Shown here one piece after another: positions 53,077 to 61,529 of a stretch of 64,000 nt of DNA (position 1 is its first letter; each line of letters opens with the position of its first letter). The notes below the pieces were generated by a model. That model had not been told where the DNA came from. It saw only the letters and a program-made list of their open reading frames with translations, and searched no databases. Source of the stretch: Streptomyces sp. CB02959. Its GTDB lineage: Bacteria; Actinomycetota; Actinomycetes; Streptomycetales; Streptomycetaceae. Position numbers and translations under genes: made by a program. The stretch is from contig NZ_NNBP01000032.1 of assembly GCF_002803155.1 (NCBI RefSeq), forward strand, positions 39,231-103,230, read 5' to 3'.

Positions 53077-53895
53077 ATGGCAGTACGCGGGATTCTGGGG
53101 CGCAACCGACGTGAATACCAGACGCCCGAGCCGCACCCCTCGGGTGCGCGTCCGCCGAGGATTCCCGGCGAGCTCGTCCCGAACCACGTCGCGATCGTGA
53201 TGGACGGCAACGGGCGGTGGGCGAAGGAGCGCGGGTTGCCGCGCACGGAGGGCCACAAGGTCGGTGAGGGCGTGGTGCTGGACGTCCTCAAGGGCTGCAT
53301 CGAAATGGGCGTGAAGAACCTCTCGCTCTACGCCTTCTCCACCGAGAACTGGAAGCGGTCGCCGGACGAGGTCCGTTTCCTGATGAATTTCAACCGGGAC
53401 GTCATCCGGCGGCGCCGGGACGAAATGGACGCGCTGGGCATCCGTATCCGGTGGGTCGGCCGGATGCCGAAATTGTGGAAGTCCGTGGTCCAGGAACTCC
53501 AGATCGCCCAGGAGCAGACCAAGAACAACGACGCGATGACGCTGTACTTCTGCGTGAATTACGGCGGCCGGGCGGAGATCGCGGATGCCGCGGCGGCCAT
53601 CGCGGCGGACGTCCGGGCCGGGAAGCTGGACCCGTCCAAGGTCAACGAGAAGACCGTGGCGAAGTACATGTACTACCCGGACATGCCCGATGTGGACCTG
53701 TTCGTCCGGCCGTCCGGTGAGCAGCGCACCTCGAATTACCTGATCTGGCAGAGCGCCTACGCCGAGATGGTGTTCCAGGACATCCTTTGGCCCGATTTCG
53801 ACCGCCGCAACCTCTGGGACGCGTGCTTCGAGTACGCCAAGCGGGACCGCCGGTTCGGCGCGGCGCCGCTGAACGAGGGCGAGAAGGCGACCTGA
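53077..53895 (+). CDS. uppS: Isoprenyl transferase (undecaprenyl diphosphate synthase type)
   Basis: 272 residues from ATG 53077; AGGAG lies 11 nt before it, and only 2 nt before the alternative GTG 53068. Cis-prenyltransferase motifs: VAIVMDGNGRWAKERGLPRTEGHKVG (DGNGRW at 43-48), LYAFSTENWKRS, and DVDLFVRPSGEQRTSNYLIWQSAYAE. It makes a long-chain cis-polyprenyl diphosphate for cell-wall carriers. A strong terminator follows. Confidence 0.96.
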   Translation: MAVRGILGRNRREYQTPEPHPSGARPPRIPGELVPNHVAIVMDGNGRWAKERGLPRTEGHKVGEGVVLDVLKGCIEMGVKNLSLYAFSTENWKRSPDEVRFLMNFNRDVIRRRRDEMDALGIRIRWVGRMPKLWKSVVQELQIAQEQTKNNDAMTLYFCVNYGGRAEIADAAAAIAADVRAGKLDPSKVNEKTVAKYMYYPDMPDVDLFVRPSGEQRTSNYLIWQSAYAEMVFQDILWPDFDRRNLWDACFEYAKRDRRFGAAPLNEGEKAT

Positions 53896-53928
53896 GCTCC
53901 GGCCCGCGGGACGGGCCGGTGAACGGCG

Positions 53929-53962
53929 GACGGGCCGCCTCCCCTCGGGGAGGCGGCCCGTC
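53929..53962. terminator. Bidirectional terminator
   Basis: GACGGGCCGCCTCCC (53929-53943) and GGGAGGCGGCCCGTC (53948-53962), perfect 15-bp stem with a 4-nt loop, between the convergent uppS and amidohydrolase genes. Confidence 0.85.
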
Positions 53963-54006
53963 GTGTCGCAGGCCCCGTACGGCCTTGCCCGCCGGGGCCG
54001 GTCGGC

Positions 54007-55629
54007 TCACACGCGCGGATCGCGGTGGGTGGGGCGGCCGTCGAGGACGGTGAGCAGGACCGGGAGGTCCGGCAGGTCGGTGGCGGCGGTGGTGAGCGGG
54101 TCGTCGGCGAGGACGGTGAGGTCGGCGCGGTAGCCGGGGGCGAGCCGGCCGGCCCGGTCCTCCTCGCCGGCGGCGTGCGCGGCGTGCACGGTCATGCCGC
54201 GGAGCGCCTCCAGCGCGGTGAGTGCCTGCTCGGGGCCGTGCGGGGGCTGGTCGAGGTCGCGGGTGGGGCGGCGGTGGCGGGCGCCGGCCATCACGCCCAG
54301 CGGCGGGTAGGGGGCGATCGGCCAGTCGGAGCCGAGGACGACGGTGGCGCCGGCGTCGGTCAGGTCGCGGCAGCGCCAGGCGCGGGCCGCGCGCTCCTCG
54401 CCGAGCCGACGGGACCAGTTGTCGGTGTGGTCGGCGCGGGTGAAGTCGCAGCAGTGGGTGGGCTGCATGGACGCCAGTACGCCGAGCTCGGCGAACCGGC
54501 GCAGGGTGTCGTCGGGCACCGTCTCGATGTGCTCGATCCGGTGCCGGACCCCGTTGCGGTCGGCGCGCCGGGCCTGCTCGACGGCGTCCAGGACGTGCCG
54601 GACGGCGGCGTCGCCGATGGCGTGGGTGGCGGTGGGCACCCCGGCGGCGTGCAGCTGCCCGACGATGCGGGTGTAGACGGCGGGGTCGGGCCAGAAGGCG
54701 TGGGTGGACTCGCCGTGGCAGTCGGGGCGTTCCAGCCAGGCGGTGCCGTTGTCGATGGTGCCGTCCATGAAGAGCTTGACGCCCGCGGTGTGCCACAGCC
54801 GGCCGCCGGTGCCCTGTCGGGCGATGAGCGCGCGCACCCCGTCGTCGTCGGTGCCGGGCTGGCACCAGGGGGCGACGCGCAGCCGCAGCGGCAGATCGCC
54901 GGCCGCGTCCAGCTCCTCGTAGAAGGCGAGGCTGTCGCCGTTCGCGTCCATGGCGTGGCCGCCGGTCAGGCCGGCGGCGGCCATGGCGCGCAGCGCGGCG
55001 GCGAGCCGGGCGCGGCGCTCCTCGCGGGTGGGCTGCGGGGCGGCCCGCTCGACCAGTTCGCAGGCGGCGTCCTCCAGCAGGAGCCCGGTGGGCCGGCCGG
55101 CGGCGTCGCAGACGACCTCGGCGGCCTGGTCGAAGGCCCGGGGGCCGTCGACGCCGGCGAGTTCCAGGGCGCGGGGGCTGGCGAGCATGGAGTGCGCGTC
55201 GAAGAGCTGGAGCAGCGCGGGGACGCCGTCGAGGACGGGGGCGAGCGCGGCGGCCTCGACCGGCCGGTCGCCGAAGACGTTGGGGTCCAGTCCCCAGCCG
55301 TGCAGCCAGGCACCGGGGGCGAGGGCGGCGACCTCGCCGGCCAGCGCCGCGCGGACCCCGTCGAGGTCGGTGCAGCCCGACAGGTCCAGGCCGTGGGTGA
55401 GTTCGGCGCCGGAGACCGGGTGCAGGTGCCCGTCGGTCAGGCCGGGGGTGACCACCGCCCCTTTGAGGTCGATCACCGTGGTCGCGGCGTCGGCGAGCGC
55501 GCGGATCTCGCGGTCGTCGCCGAGGGCGGTGATCTTCCCGTCGGCCGCCGCCAGCGCGGTCTCCGGCAGGAACGTGCCGGTCGCCGGGTCGAGCAGGCGG
55601 GCGGAGAGCAGGACGAGGGGGGCGGGCAC
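54007..55629 (-). CDS. YtcJ-like amidohydrolase (amidohydrolase family 3)
   Basis: 540 residues, GTG 55629 with AGGAG 6 nt upstream. Amidohydrolase-fold marks: VVTPGLTDGHLHPVSG (metal HxH), KLFMDGTIDNGTAWLER with the carbamylated-Lys-type position, PTATHAIGDAAVRHVLDAVE, HRIEHIETV, MQPTHCCDF and VLGSDWPIAPY (late Asp). Such enzymes hydrolyse N-substituted amides or formyl groups of imidic ring compounds. The TetR gene is 61 nt upstream on the same strand and a nucleobase-type permease lies divergent, suggesting a catabolic set. Confidence 0.9.
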   Translation of the reverse strand: MPAPLVLLSARLLDPATGTFLPETALAAADGKITALGDDREIRALADAATTVIDLKGAVVTPGLTDGHLHPVSGAELTHGLDLSGCTDLDGVRAALAGEVAALAPGAWLHGWGLDPNVFGDRPVEAAALAPVLDGVPALLQLFDAHSMLASPRALELAGVDGPRAFDQAAEVVCDAAGRPTGLLLEDAACELVERAAPQPTREERRARLAAALRAMAAAGLTGGHAMDANGDSLAFYEELDAAGDLPLRLRVAPWCQPGTDDDGVRALIARQGTGGRLWHTAGVKLFMDGTIDNGTAWLERPDCHGESTHAFWPDPAVYTRIVGQLHAAGVPTATHAIGDAAVRHVLDAVEQARRADRNGVRHRIEHIETVPDDTLRRFAELGVLASMQPTHCCDFTRADHTDNWSRRLGEERAARAWRCRDLTDAGATVVLGSDWPIAPYPPLGVMAGARHRRPTRDLDQPPHGPEQALTALEALRGMTVHAAHAAGEEDRAGRLAPGYRADLTVLADDPLTTAATDLPDLPVLLTVLDGRPTHRDPRV

Positions 55630-55690
55630 GGCGGCTCCTGGGAAGGCGGGAGAACAGGGGGCAGGGGGAGCAGGAGGAGGGGTGCGGGGG

Positions 55691-56350
55691 CTACGCCTCG
55701 ACCGCGGCGGGTGCGGCATCGGCCGGGCGGCTCAACGCGCCGTCCGGCAGCCCGAGTTCGCGCTCCGCCGTGGTGATCGCCATGCGGGTCACGGCCGCCG
55801 GGCGGTCGCGGGTGTCGGTGTTGGCGTGCGCGCCGAGGCCGTCGAGCACGACGAGGATCTGGATGGTCGTCACCTCCGGGTCGGCGGTGCGGAACTCCCC
55901 GCCGGCGACGCCCTCGTGGAGCAGTGCGGCGAGCCGCCCGCGCCAGGCGGCCTCCTGTTCGGCGACCCGGTCGCGGAGCAGGGGGCGGTAGCGGCTGAGG
56001 TGGCGGGCGTTGATCCACAGTCGGCTGATGGCGTCGTACGCCTCCCCGGTGGTGTGCGCGAAGAACCGCGCCAGCCGCTCCGTGGGGCCCGCGCCGGGGG
56101 TCTCGGCCGGCAGCAGGCCGTCGAGTTCGTTGCGCGCGGCGGTGCCGAACGCCTCCGCCACCAGTTCCTCGGCGGACGGGAAGTAGTGGCTGATCAGTCC
56201 GGGGCGGACGTCGAGGTCCTCGCCGATCCGCCGCAGGGTGATGCACTCCAGCCCCTCGGCCAGGGCGACGGTGGCCGCGGCGTCGACGATTTCGGCCCGC
56301 CGGGCGGTCGGGTCTTTCCGGATGCGCTTGCGCTGAACCCTTGACGACAT
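55691..56350 (-). CDS. TetR-family regulator
   Basis: 219 residues, ATG 56350. N-terminal HTH (RRAEIVDAAATVALAEGLECITLRRIGEDLDVRPGLISHYFPSAEELVAEAF), then a helical ligand-binding region with WINARHLSRYRPLL, in the group that regulates transport/catabolism of small nitrogen compounds. It sits between the amidohydrolase gene it likely controls and the divergent permease gene; an inverted repeat lies just upstream. Confidence 0.92.
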   Translation of the reverse strand: MSSRVQRKRIRKDPTARRAEIVDAAATVALAEGLECITLRRIGEDLDVRPGLISHYFPSAEELVAEAFGTAARNELDGLLPAETPGAGPTERLARFFAHTTGEAYDAISRLWINARHLSRYRPLLRDRVAEQEAAWRGRLAALLHEGVAGGEFRTADPEVTTIQILVVLDGLGAHANTDTRDRPAAVTRMAITTAERELGLPDGALSRPADAAPAAVEA

Positions 56351-56360
56351 ACCCGGGATG

Positions 56361-56382
56361 TTATTGAGTGTGCGACCAATAA
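56361..56382. promoter_or_regulatory. Probable TetR operator
   Basis: TTATTG-N10-CAATAA, an inverted repeat 11 bp upstream of the TetR start and 70 bp before the permease start. Its AT-rich arms stand out in this DNA. Position fits dual control of both transcription directions. Confidence 0.55.
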
Positions 56383-56451
56383 GCAACAAGGCCGTTAACG
56401 CAGCAGGTCGTTATGGCCAAGATCGCCAACGACCAGCTCCCCGGAGGACCC

Positions 56452-57888
56452 ATGGCGTCCACGATCCCCGAACCGCGCACCGGCACCCACGACGCGTCCG
56501 AGGCGGCCACGCCGGCCCCGGACCGCGCCGGCCGGATCGAGGTCCACGGCATCGACCACATCCCCGACGCGGACCGCCACGGCCGCCCCCGCGGACTGTT
56601 CTCCGTCTGGGCCGCCGCCAACGTCAACTACCTCAGCCTGGTGGTCGGCGGCGCCCTGGTCCTCATGGGCCTGACCCTCTGGCAGGCCCTCGCGGTGATC
56701 GTCGTCGGCAACCTGTTCTGGGTGCTCACCGGCGTGCTCGCGGTACCGGGACCGGCCGCCGGCACCCCCAGCGAAGTGATCACCCGCGCCCTCTACGGCG
56801 TCCGCGGAAACCGGGTGAACAACGCCGTCACCGGCTGGATGATCTCGGTCTGCTACGTGGCGCTGAACCTCGCCTCGGCCGCCACCGCCGCCTTCTCCCT
56901 CGTCGAGGAGACCGGCATCCACACCACCACCGGCGTCAAGATCGTCGTGGTGGTGGCCATCGCCGCGATCACCCTGACCATCAGCGTCTACGGGCACGCG
57001 CTGATCGTGAAGCTCTACACCCCGATCACGCTGGTCCTCACCGCGGCCTTCGCGGTCGTCGCCTACGCGGTGTTCCGGCACGCCGACTTCGGCTACGCGC
57101 CGGCCCACCCGCTGACCGGCAGCGCCCTGTGGGCCGCCGTCCTCGGCGGGACCACCCTCATCGCCTCCGGGCCGCTGTCGTACACGACCAGCGCCGACTT
57201 CTCCCGCTACTTGCCGCGCACCACCTCACCGCTGGCGGTGGTCGGCTGGACCGCCCTCGGCGGCTTCCTGCCCGGCGTGCTCGTCTGCTCCCTGGGCGCG
57301 TTCGCCGCCACCGCCGTCGACATGACCGATCCGCAGACCGCGCTCCAGCAGATCCTGCCCGGCTGGTTCACGCCGCTCTTCCTGCTCGCCCTGGTCCTCG
57401 GCACCATCGCGATCAACGCCCTGACCGCCTACAGCGCGGGCCTCGCCCTCCAGGCCGTGGGCCTGCGCATCCGCCGGTCCGTCAGCATCCTCGCCGACGG
57501 GGCCGTCGCCGTCGGCCTGACCCTCTACGCGCTGCTGGTCTCCAACTTCCTCGACACCGTCAGCAGCGTGCTCCAGCTGACCGTCGTGCTGCTCGGCCCC
57601 ACCGCGGCCGTCTACGCCACCGACATCGTGCTGCGCCGCAACCGCTACGACGGCCCCGCGCTCACCGACGAGAGCCGCGGCGGGCCGTTCTGGTACACGG
57701 GGGGTGTCAACTGGGCCGGCGCCGCGGCCCTCGCCGGCGGCGTCACCGTCTCCGCGCTCTGCGTCGACACGCTCTACACCGGCCCGATAGCGGCGGCCGT
57801 GGGCGGCATCGACCTCGCCCTGCCGGCCGGCCTCGTGGCCGCGTCCGCCCTCTACATGCTGCCGGCCCGCCGCACCGTCGGCCGGTGA
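56452..57888 (+). CDS. NCS1-family nucleobase (cytosine/purine-type) permease
   Basis: 478 residues from ATG 56452, fixed by GGAGG 5 nt upstream. About twelve hydrophobic helices. N-terminal cytoplasmic segment IEVHGIDHIPDADRHGRPRGLFSVWAAANVNYLSL matches NCS1 proteins (CodB-like); the GPLSYTTSADFSRYLPRTTS block on helix 6 is also conserved. It would import a nucleobase or hydantoin-like compound by cation symport, possibly feeding the amidohydrolase. Divergent from the TetR gene. Confidence 0.9.
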   Translation: MASTIPEPRTGTHDASEAATPAPDRAGRIEVHGIDHIPDADRHGRPRGLFSVWAAANVNYLSLVVGGALVLMGLTLWQALAVIVVGNLFWVLTGVLAVPGPAAGTPSEVITRALYGVRGNRVNNAVTGWMISVCYVALNLASAATAAFSLVEETGIHTTTGVKIVVVVAIAAITLTISVYGHALIVKLYTPITLVLTAAFAVVAYAVFRHADFGYAPAHPLTGSALWAAVLGGTTLIASGPLSYTTSADFSRYLPRTTSPLAVVGWTALGGFLPGVLVCSLGAFAATAVDMTDPQTALQQILPGWFTPLFLLALVLGTIAINALTAYSAGLALQAVGLRIRRSVSILADGAVAVGLTLYALLVSNFLDTVSSVLQLTVVLLGPTAAVYATDIVLRRNRYDGPALTDESRGGPFWYTGGVNWAGAAALAGGVTVSALCVDTLYTGPIAAAVGGIDLALPAGLVAASALYMLPARRTVGR

Positions 57889-57928
57889 ACCGACCGCGGA
57901 TGCGCCGGGCCGGTGCCGGCCGGCGGCG

Positions 57929-58366
57929 TCAGACGCCCCGGCCTCCCGCCTCCGCCTTCGTCGCGCAGTCGCCGCACGTCCCGAAGATCTCGACGGTGTG
58001 CGCCACATCGCGGAAGCCGTGCGCGGCGGCGATCTGGTCGGCCCACTTCTCCACCGCCGGGCCCTCGACCTCGACGGCCGTGCCGCAGCCGCGGCACACC
58101 AGGTGGTGGTGATGGTCGTCGGTGCTGCACCGGCGGTAGACGGACTCGCCGTCGCTGGTGCGCAGCACGTCGACCTCACCGGCGTCGGCGAGCGACTGCA
58201 GCGTCCGGTAGACGGTGGTCAACCCGACCGAGTCGCCGCGGTGCTTGAGCATGTCGTGGAGCTCCTGTGCGCTGCGGAACTCGTTGACCTCGTCGAGTGC
58301 GGCCGAAACCGCGGTGCGCTGCCGCGTCGACCGGCCGCGGACCGGAGATCCCGCGCTCGTCGCCAC
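57929..58366 (-). CDS. zur: Zinc uptake regulator Zur (Fur family)
   Basis: 145 residues, ATG 58366. Winged helix (RQRTAVSAALDEVNEFRSAQELHDMLKHRGDSVGLTTVYRTLQSLADAG), then HHHHLVCRGCGTAVEV with metal ligands and a final FGTCGDCATKAE zinc site. Sits directly downstream of the znu transport genes on the minus strand, as in Streptomyces, and should repress them when zinc is plentiful. Dimeric cytoplasmic repressor. Confidence 0.94.
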   Translation of the reverse strand: MATSAGSPVRGRSTRQRTAVSAALDEVNEFRSAQELHDMLKHRGDSVGLTTVYRTLQSLADAGEVDVLRTSDGESVYRRCSTDDHHHHLVCRGCGTAVEVEGPAVEKWADQIAAAHGFRDVAHTVEIFGTCGDCATKAEAGGRGV

Positions 58367-58479
58367 CGTTGCCTCCCTAGGACGTCAGGACTTCTCCCGC
58401 GCATGCGTTTGGCCATTGTGCCAGGTGATGACCGGAAGCCCTGTTCGGCGCTTACACCTACTCCTTTATGTATCCCTCG

Positions 58480-58504
58480 GCCGGGCGGTGTCACACCGCC
58501 CGGC
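58480..58504 (-). terminator. Hairpin between znuB and zur
   Basis: GCCGGGCGGTG (58480-58490) and CACCGCCCGGC (58494-58504), 11-bp stem with a 3-nt loop, 26 nt beyond the znuB stop on the minus strand; probably ends or attenuates the znu message before zur. Confidence 0.7.
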
Positions 58505-58529
58505 ACCCCGCCGGCCGCCTGTAACGCCG

Positions 58530-59423
58530 TTACACCCGTACGTCGTCCTCCGCGGTGCGACTGCCCGGTACCTCCAGGGTGCACCCCTTCCCGGCCGGTG
58601 TGGCCGCTCGGGCCCGCTTTCTGGCCAGCGGGGTGGCCAGCGCCGTGAAGACCACGAACAGCGCGATGGCGAACAGCACGATGGTCGCGCCGGACGGCAC
58701 GTCGACGTAGTACGAGGCGGTGGTGCCGGTGAGGGTCACCGCCACGCCGATCGCCACCGCGGTCACGAAGGTCACCGCGAAGCTGCGGCTGATCTGCTGG
58801 GCGGCCGCGACCGGGATTACCATCAGCGCGCTGACCAGCAGCAGGCCGACCACCCGCATGGCGACCGTGACGGTGACCGCGGCGGTCACCGCGATCAGCA
58901 GGTTCAGCAGCCGCACCGGCAGACCGGTGACCCGGGCGAACTCCTCGTCCTGGCAGACCGCGAACAGCTGCCGGCGCAGGCCCACCGTGATCGCCAGCAC
59001 CAGCGCGGCCAGCACGTAGATCGTCGTCATGTCCTGCGGCGAGACGGTGGTGATCGAACCGAACAGATACGTCCCCAGGTTGGCGCTGGAGCCCGCGTCC
59101 GAGAGGTTCATCAGCATCACACCGCCCGCCATGCCGCCGTAGAACAGCATGGCCAGCGCCAGATCGCCGCGGGTCTTGCCGTACCAGCGGATCAGCTCCA
59201 TCACCACCGAACCGACCACCGCGACCGCGGTGGCGACCCAGACCGGGCTGGTGTTGAGCAGGAAGCCCAGACCGACACCGGTCAGGGCGACGTGGCCGAT
59301 GCCGTCGCCCATCAGGGCCTGGCGGCGCTGGACGAGGTAGATGCCGATGGCGGGCGCGGTGATGCCGACGATCAGCGCGGCGATCAGCGCCCGCTGCATG
59401 AAGGCGTAGGAGAGCATTTCCAT
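58530..59423 (-). CDS. znuB: Zinc ABC transporter permease ZnuB
   Basis: 297 residues, ATG 59423, 12 nt after znuC. Eight or so hydrophobic helices of the ABC-3 family: ALIAALIVGITAPAIGIYLVQRRQALMGDGIGHVALTGVGLGF opening, then LFYGGMAGGVMLMN, VGLLLVSALMVIPVAAAQQ. It forms the membrane channel for zinc with the ATPase encoded just before. Confidence 0.93.
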   Translation of the reverse strand: MEMLSYAFMQRALIAALIVGITAPAIGIYLVQRRQALMGDGIGHVALTGVGLGFLLNTSPVWVATAVAVVGSVVMELIRWYGKTRGDLALAMLFYGGMAGGVMLMNLSDAGSSANLGTYLFGSITTVSPQDMTTIYVLAALVLAITVGLRRQLFAVCQDEEFARVTGLPVRLLNLLIAVTAAVTVTVAMRVVGLLLVSALMVIPVAAAQQISRSFAVTFVTAVAIGVAVTLTGTTASYYVDVPSGATIVLFAIALFVVFTALATPLARKRARAATPAGKGCTLEVPGSRTAEDDVRV

Positions 59424-59435
59424 GGTGGCGGGCCC

Positions 59436-60260
59436 CTAGCTCAGCAGGCCGGTGCGGAGCGGCTCCGCGGCGGCGTCGGCGTGCGGGTGGACGTGGTCGT
59501 GGCCGGGCAGCGCGTGCTGCCCCACCGCCTCGGGCGGCGGACCGTCGTGGACGACACAGCCGTCCCGCAGCACCACCGCACGGTCGATCAGCGGCTCCAG
59601 CGGGCCCAGCTCGTGCAGCACCAGCAGGACCGTGGCGCCGCGGCCGACCTGCTCGCGGAGCGCCGAGGCCAGCACCTCCTGGCTCGCCAGGTCCACGCCG
59701 GCCATCGGCTCGTCCATGATCAGCAGATCGGGTTCACCGGCCAGCGCGCGGGCGATCAGCACCCGTTGGTGCTGCCCGCCGGACAGGGCGTTGACGGAGT
59801 CCTTGGCCCGGTCGGCCATCCCGACCAGCTCCAGCGCGTGGTGCACCGCGGTCCGGTCCGCCTTGCGGAGCAGGCCCAGCTTCGTCCGGGCCAGCCGGCC
59901 CGCCGTGACCACCTCGCGGACGGTGGCCGGCACCCCGCCGGCCGCCGTGGTGCGCTGCGGCACGTAGCCGATGCGCGCCCAGTCCTTGAAGCGGCGGAAC
60001 GGCGTCCCGAACAGCGCCAGTTCACCTCCGGTCAGCGGCACCTGGCCGATCACCGAGCGGACCGCGGTGGACTTGCCCGAGCCGTTGGCGCCGAGCAGCG
60101 CGACGACCTCGCCGGGCCGCACGGTCAGGTCGACCCCGCGCAGCACCGGTCGGGCGCCCAGCGACGCGGTCGCGCCGCGCAGCTCGATGACGGCCGACCG
60201 GTCCCGGGCGGGACGTTCCTCGGCCTCCGGGTCTATGACGGGCTGGCCGGTGTCCTTCAT
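59436..60260 (-). CDS. znuC: Zinc ABC transporter ATP-binding protein ZnuC
   Basis: 274 residues, ATG 60260. Walker A GANGSGKST, Q-loop YVPQRTTAAGG, signature LSGGQHQR, Walker B DLLIMDEPMAGVD and the H-loop LHELGPL. The C-terminus is His-bearing (GQHALPGHDHVHPHADAA), possibly a metal-sensing or buffering tail. Powers ZnuB. 85 nt separate it from znuA. Confidence 0.94.
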   Translation of the reverse strand: MKDTGQPVIDPEAEERPARDRSAVIELRGATASLGARPVLRGVDLTVRPGEVVALLGANGSGKSTAVRSVIGQVPLTGGELALFGTPFRRFKDWARIGYVPQRTTAAGGVPATVREVVTAGRLARTKLGLLRKADRTAVHHALELVGMADRAKDSVNALSGGQHQRVLIARALAGEPDLLIMDEPMAGVDLASQEVLASALREQVGRGATVLLVLHELGPLEPLIDRAVVLRDGCVVHDGPPPEAVGQHALPGHDHVHPHADAAAEPLRTGLLS

Positions 60261-60345
60261 CTGCTGACCTCCGTCGTGCGGTGCGTCCTGGGGTGCGGGG
60301 TGTGCGGGGCGTACGGGGCCGGGCGCCGGGTGGGCGCGGGGCCGG

Positions 60346-61308
60346 TCACTTGGTGCCGAGCGCCTTCTGCAGCGCGGCGAGGTTGGCGCGCTGCACCGAG
60401 AAGTAGTCCGTGCCGCGGGACTTGTCGGTGATGCCCTCCAGCGGGTCCAGCACGTCGGTCTTCAGGTGCAGGTCGCCGGCGAGGGTCTTGGCGGTGGCCG
60501 GGTTGGCCAGCGTCTCGAAGAACACCGTGGAGACGTGGTGCTGCTCCGCGAGGGTGTGCAGATCCTTGATGCGGTTGGCGCTGGGCTCGGACTCCGGGTC
60601 CAGGCCGCTGATCGCCTCCTCGGTCAGGCCGTAGCGCTCGGCGAGGTAGCCGAAGGCCGCGTGGGTGGTGACGAAGGTGTCCGAGGCCCGGTTCTTCAGC
60701 CCGTCCGCGAACTCCGCGTTCAGCGCGTCCAGCTTCTTCACCAGGGTGTCGGTGTTCTTCTGGTAGTCGACCTTGTGCTTCGGGTCGGCCTGCGCGAGCG
60801 TCTTGTTGACACCCTTGGCGACCTGGGCGAACTTCACCGGGTCCAGCCAGATGTGCGGGTCCAGACCGGGCTCGGACTCGGAGTGCGAGTGGTTGTCGCC
60901 GGTGCTGTGGTGGTGCCCGTCGACCTCGGGGCCGTGCGTCTCCAGGCCGGTCAGCTTCGACGCGTCGGCGATGTACTTCACGCCGGACTGGGCGACCGAG
61001 TCGTCCACGGCGGGCTGGAGGCCCTTGAGGTAGACGATCGCGCCGGACTCGCCGAGCTGCGCGGTCTGCTTGGCGGTGAGCGTCAGGTCGTGCGGCTCGA
61101 CGCCCGGCTTGGTGAGGTTGGACACCTCGACATGCGACCCGCCGATCTGCTCGGCGAGGAACTGCATCGGATAGAACGACGCCGCCACCTTGAGCTTGCC
61201 GTCGTCGGTGCGCCCGGAGGCGGTGGTGGAGCAGCCGGACAGGGCCAGCAGGCCGAGGACCGCGACTCCGGCGACGGCGGCGGTGGATATGTGCGGGCGT
61301 ACGTTCAT
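60346..61308 (-). CDS. znuA: Zinc-binding lipoprotein ZnuA
   Basis: 320 residues from ATG 61308. Lipoprotein signal: MNVRPHISTAAVAGVAVLGL then LLALSGCST with Cys about 26. Substrate-binding fold of cluster A-I: VAASFYPMQFLAEQIGG, a His-rich loop (DGHHHSTGDNHSHSE) for zinc, LDPHIWLDP with metal His, and VTTHAAFGYLAERYGL. It captures zinc outside the membrane and hands it to ZnuB. A Zur box lies 22 bp upstream. First gene of the znuACB set. Confidence 0.94.
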   Translation of the reverse strand: MNVRPHISTAAVAGVAVLGLLALSGCSTTASGRTDDGKLKVAASFYPMQFLAEQIGGSHVEVSNLTKPGVEPHDLTLTAKQTAQLGESGAIVYLKGLQPAVDDSVAQSGVKYIADASKLTGLETHGPEVDGHHHSTGDNHSHSESEPGLDPHIWLDPVKFAQVAKGVNKTLAQADPKHKVDYQKNTDTLVKKLDALNAEFADGLKNRASDTFVTTHAAFGYLAERYGLTEEAISGLDPESEPSANRIKDLHTLAEQHHVSTVFFETLANPATAKTLAGDLHLKTDVLDPLEGITDKSRGTDYFSVQRANLAALQKALGTK

Positions 61309-61329
61309 GACACTCATTTTCAACAAACA

Positions 61330-61344
61330 TGGAAATGATTGTCA
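61330..61344. promoter_or_regulatory. Zur box
   Basis: TGGAAATGATTGTCA differs from the Streptomyces Zur consensus TGAAAATGATTTTCA at two symmetric positions and keeps the palindrome centre AATGATT. Located 22 bp upstream of the znuA start, in the divergent region with glyS. Confidence 0.8.
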
Positions 61345-61529
61345 ACAAAGTGCGCGCCAGGTCACAGGTCGAAGACAACCGGCCGGAACTGATCCGGAAT
61401 CGATTTGGTCCGGGGGGTACGCCCGCCGCTACCCTGAATCATTCGCCCAGTCGTCTCCTGATCAGCACCCTCATCGAGGCGCCTCGCGCCCCCCTATCCA
61501 CTGTCCGACGTCGTACTGAAGAGAGCACC

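Noticed and set aside
61329..61529. N-terminal extension of glyS starting MEMIVNK
   Set aside because: It begins inside the Zur box and adds 67 unconserved residues; GTG 61530 gives the standard 460-residue enzyme.
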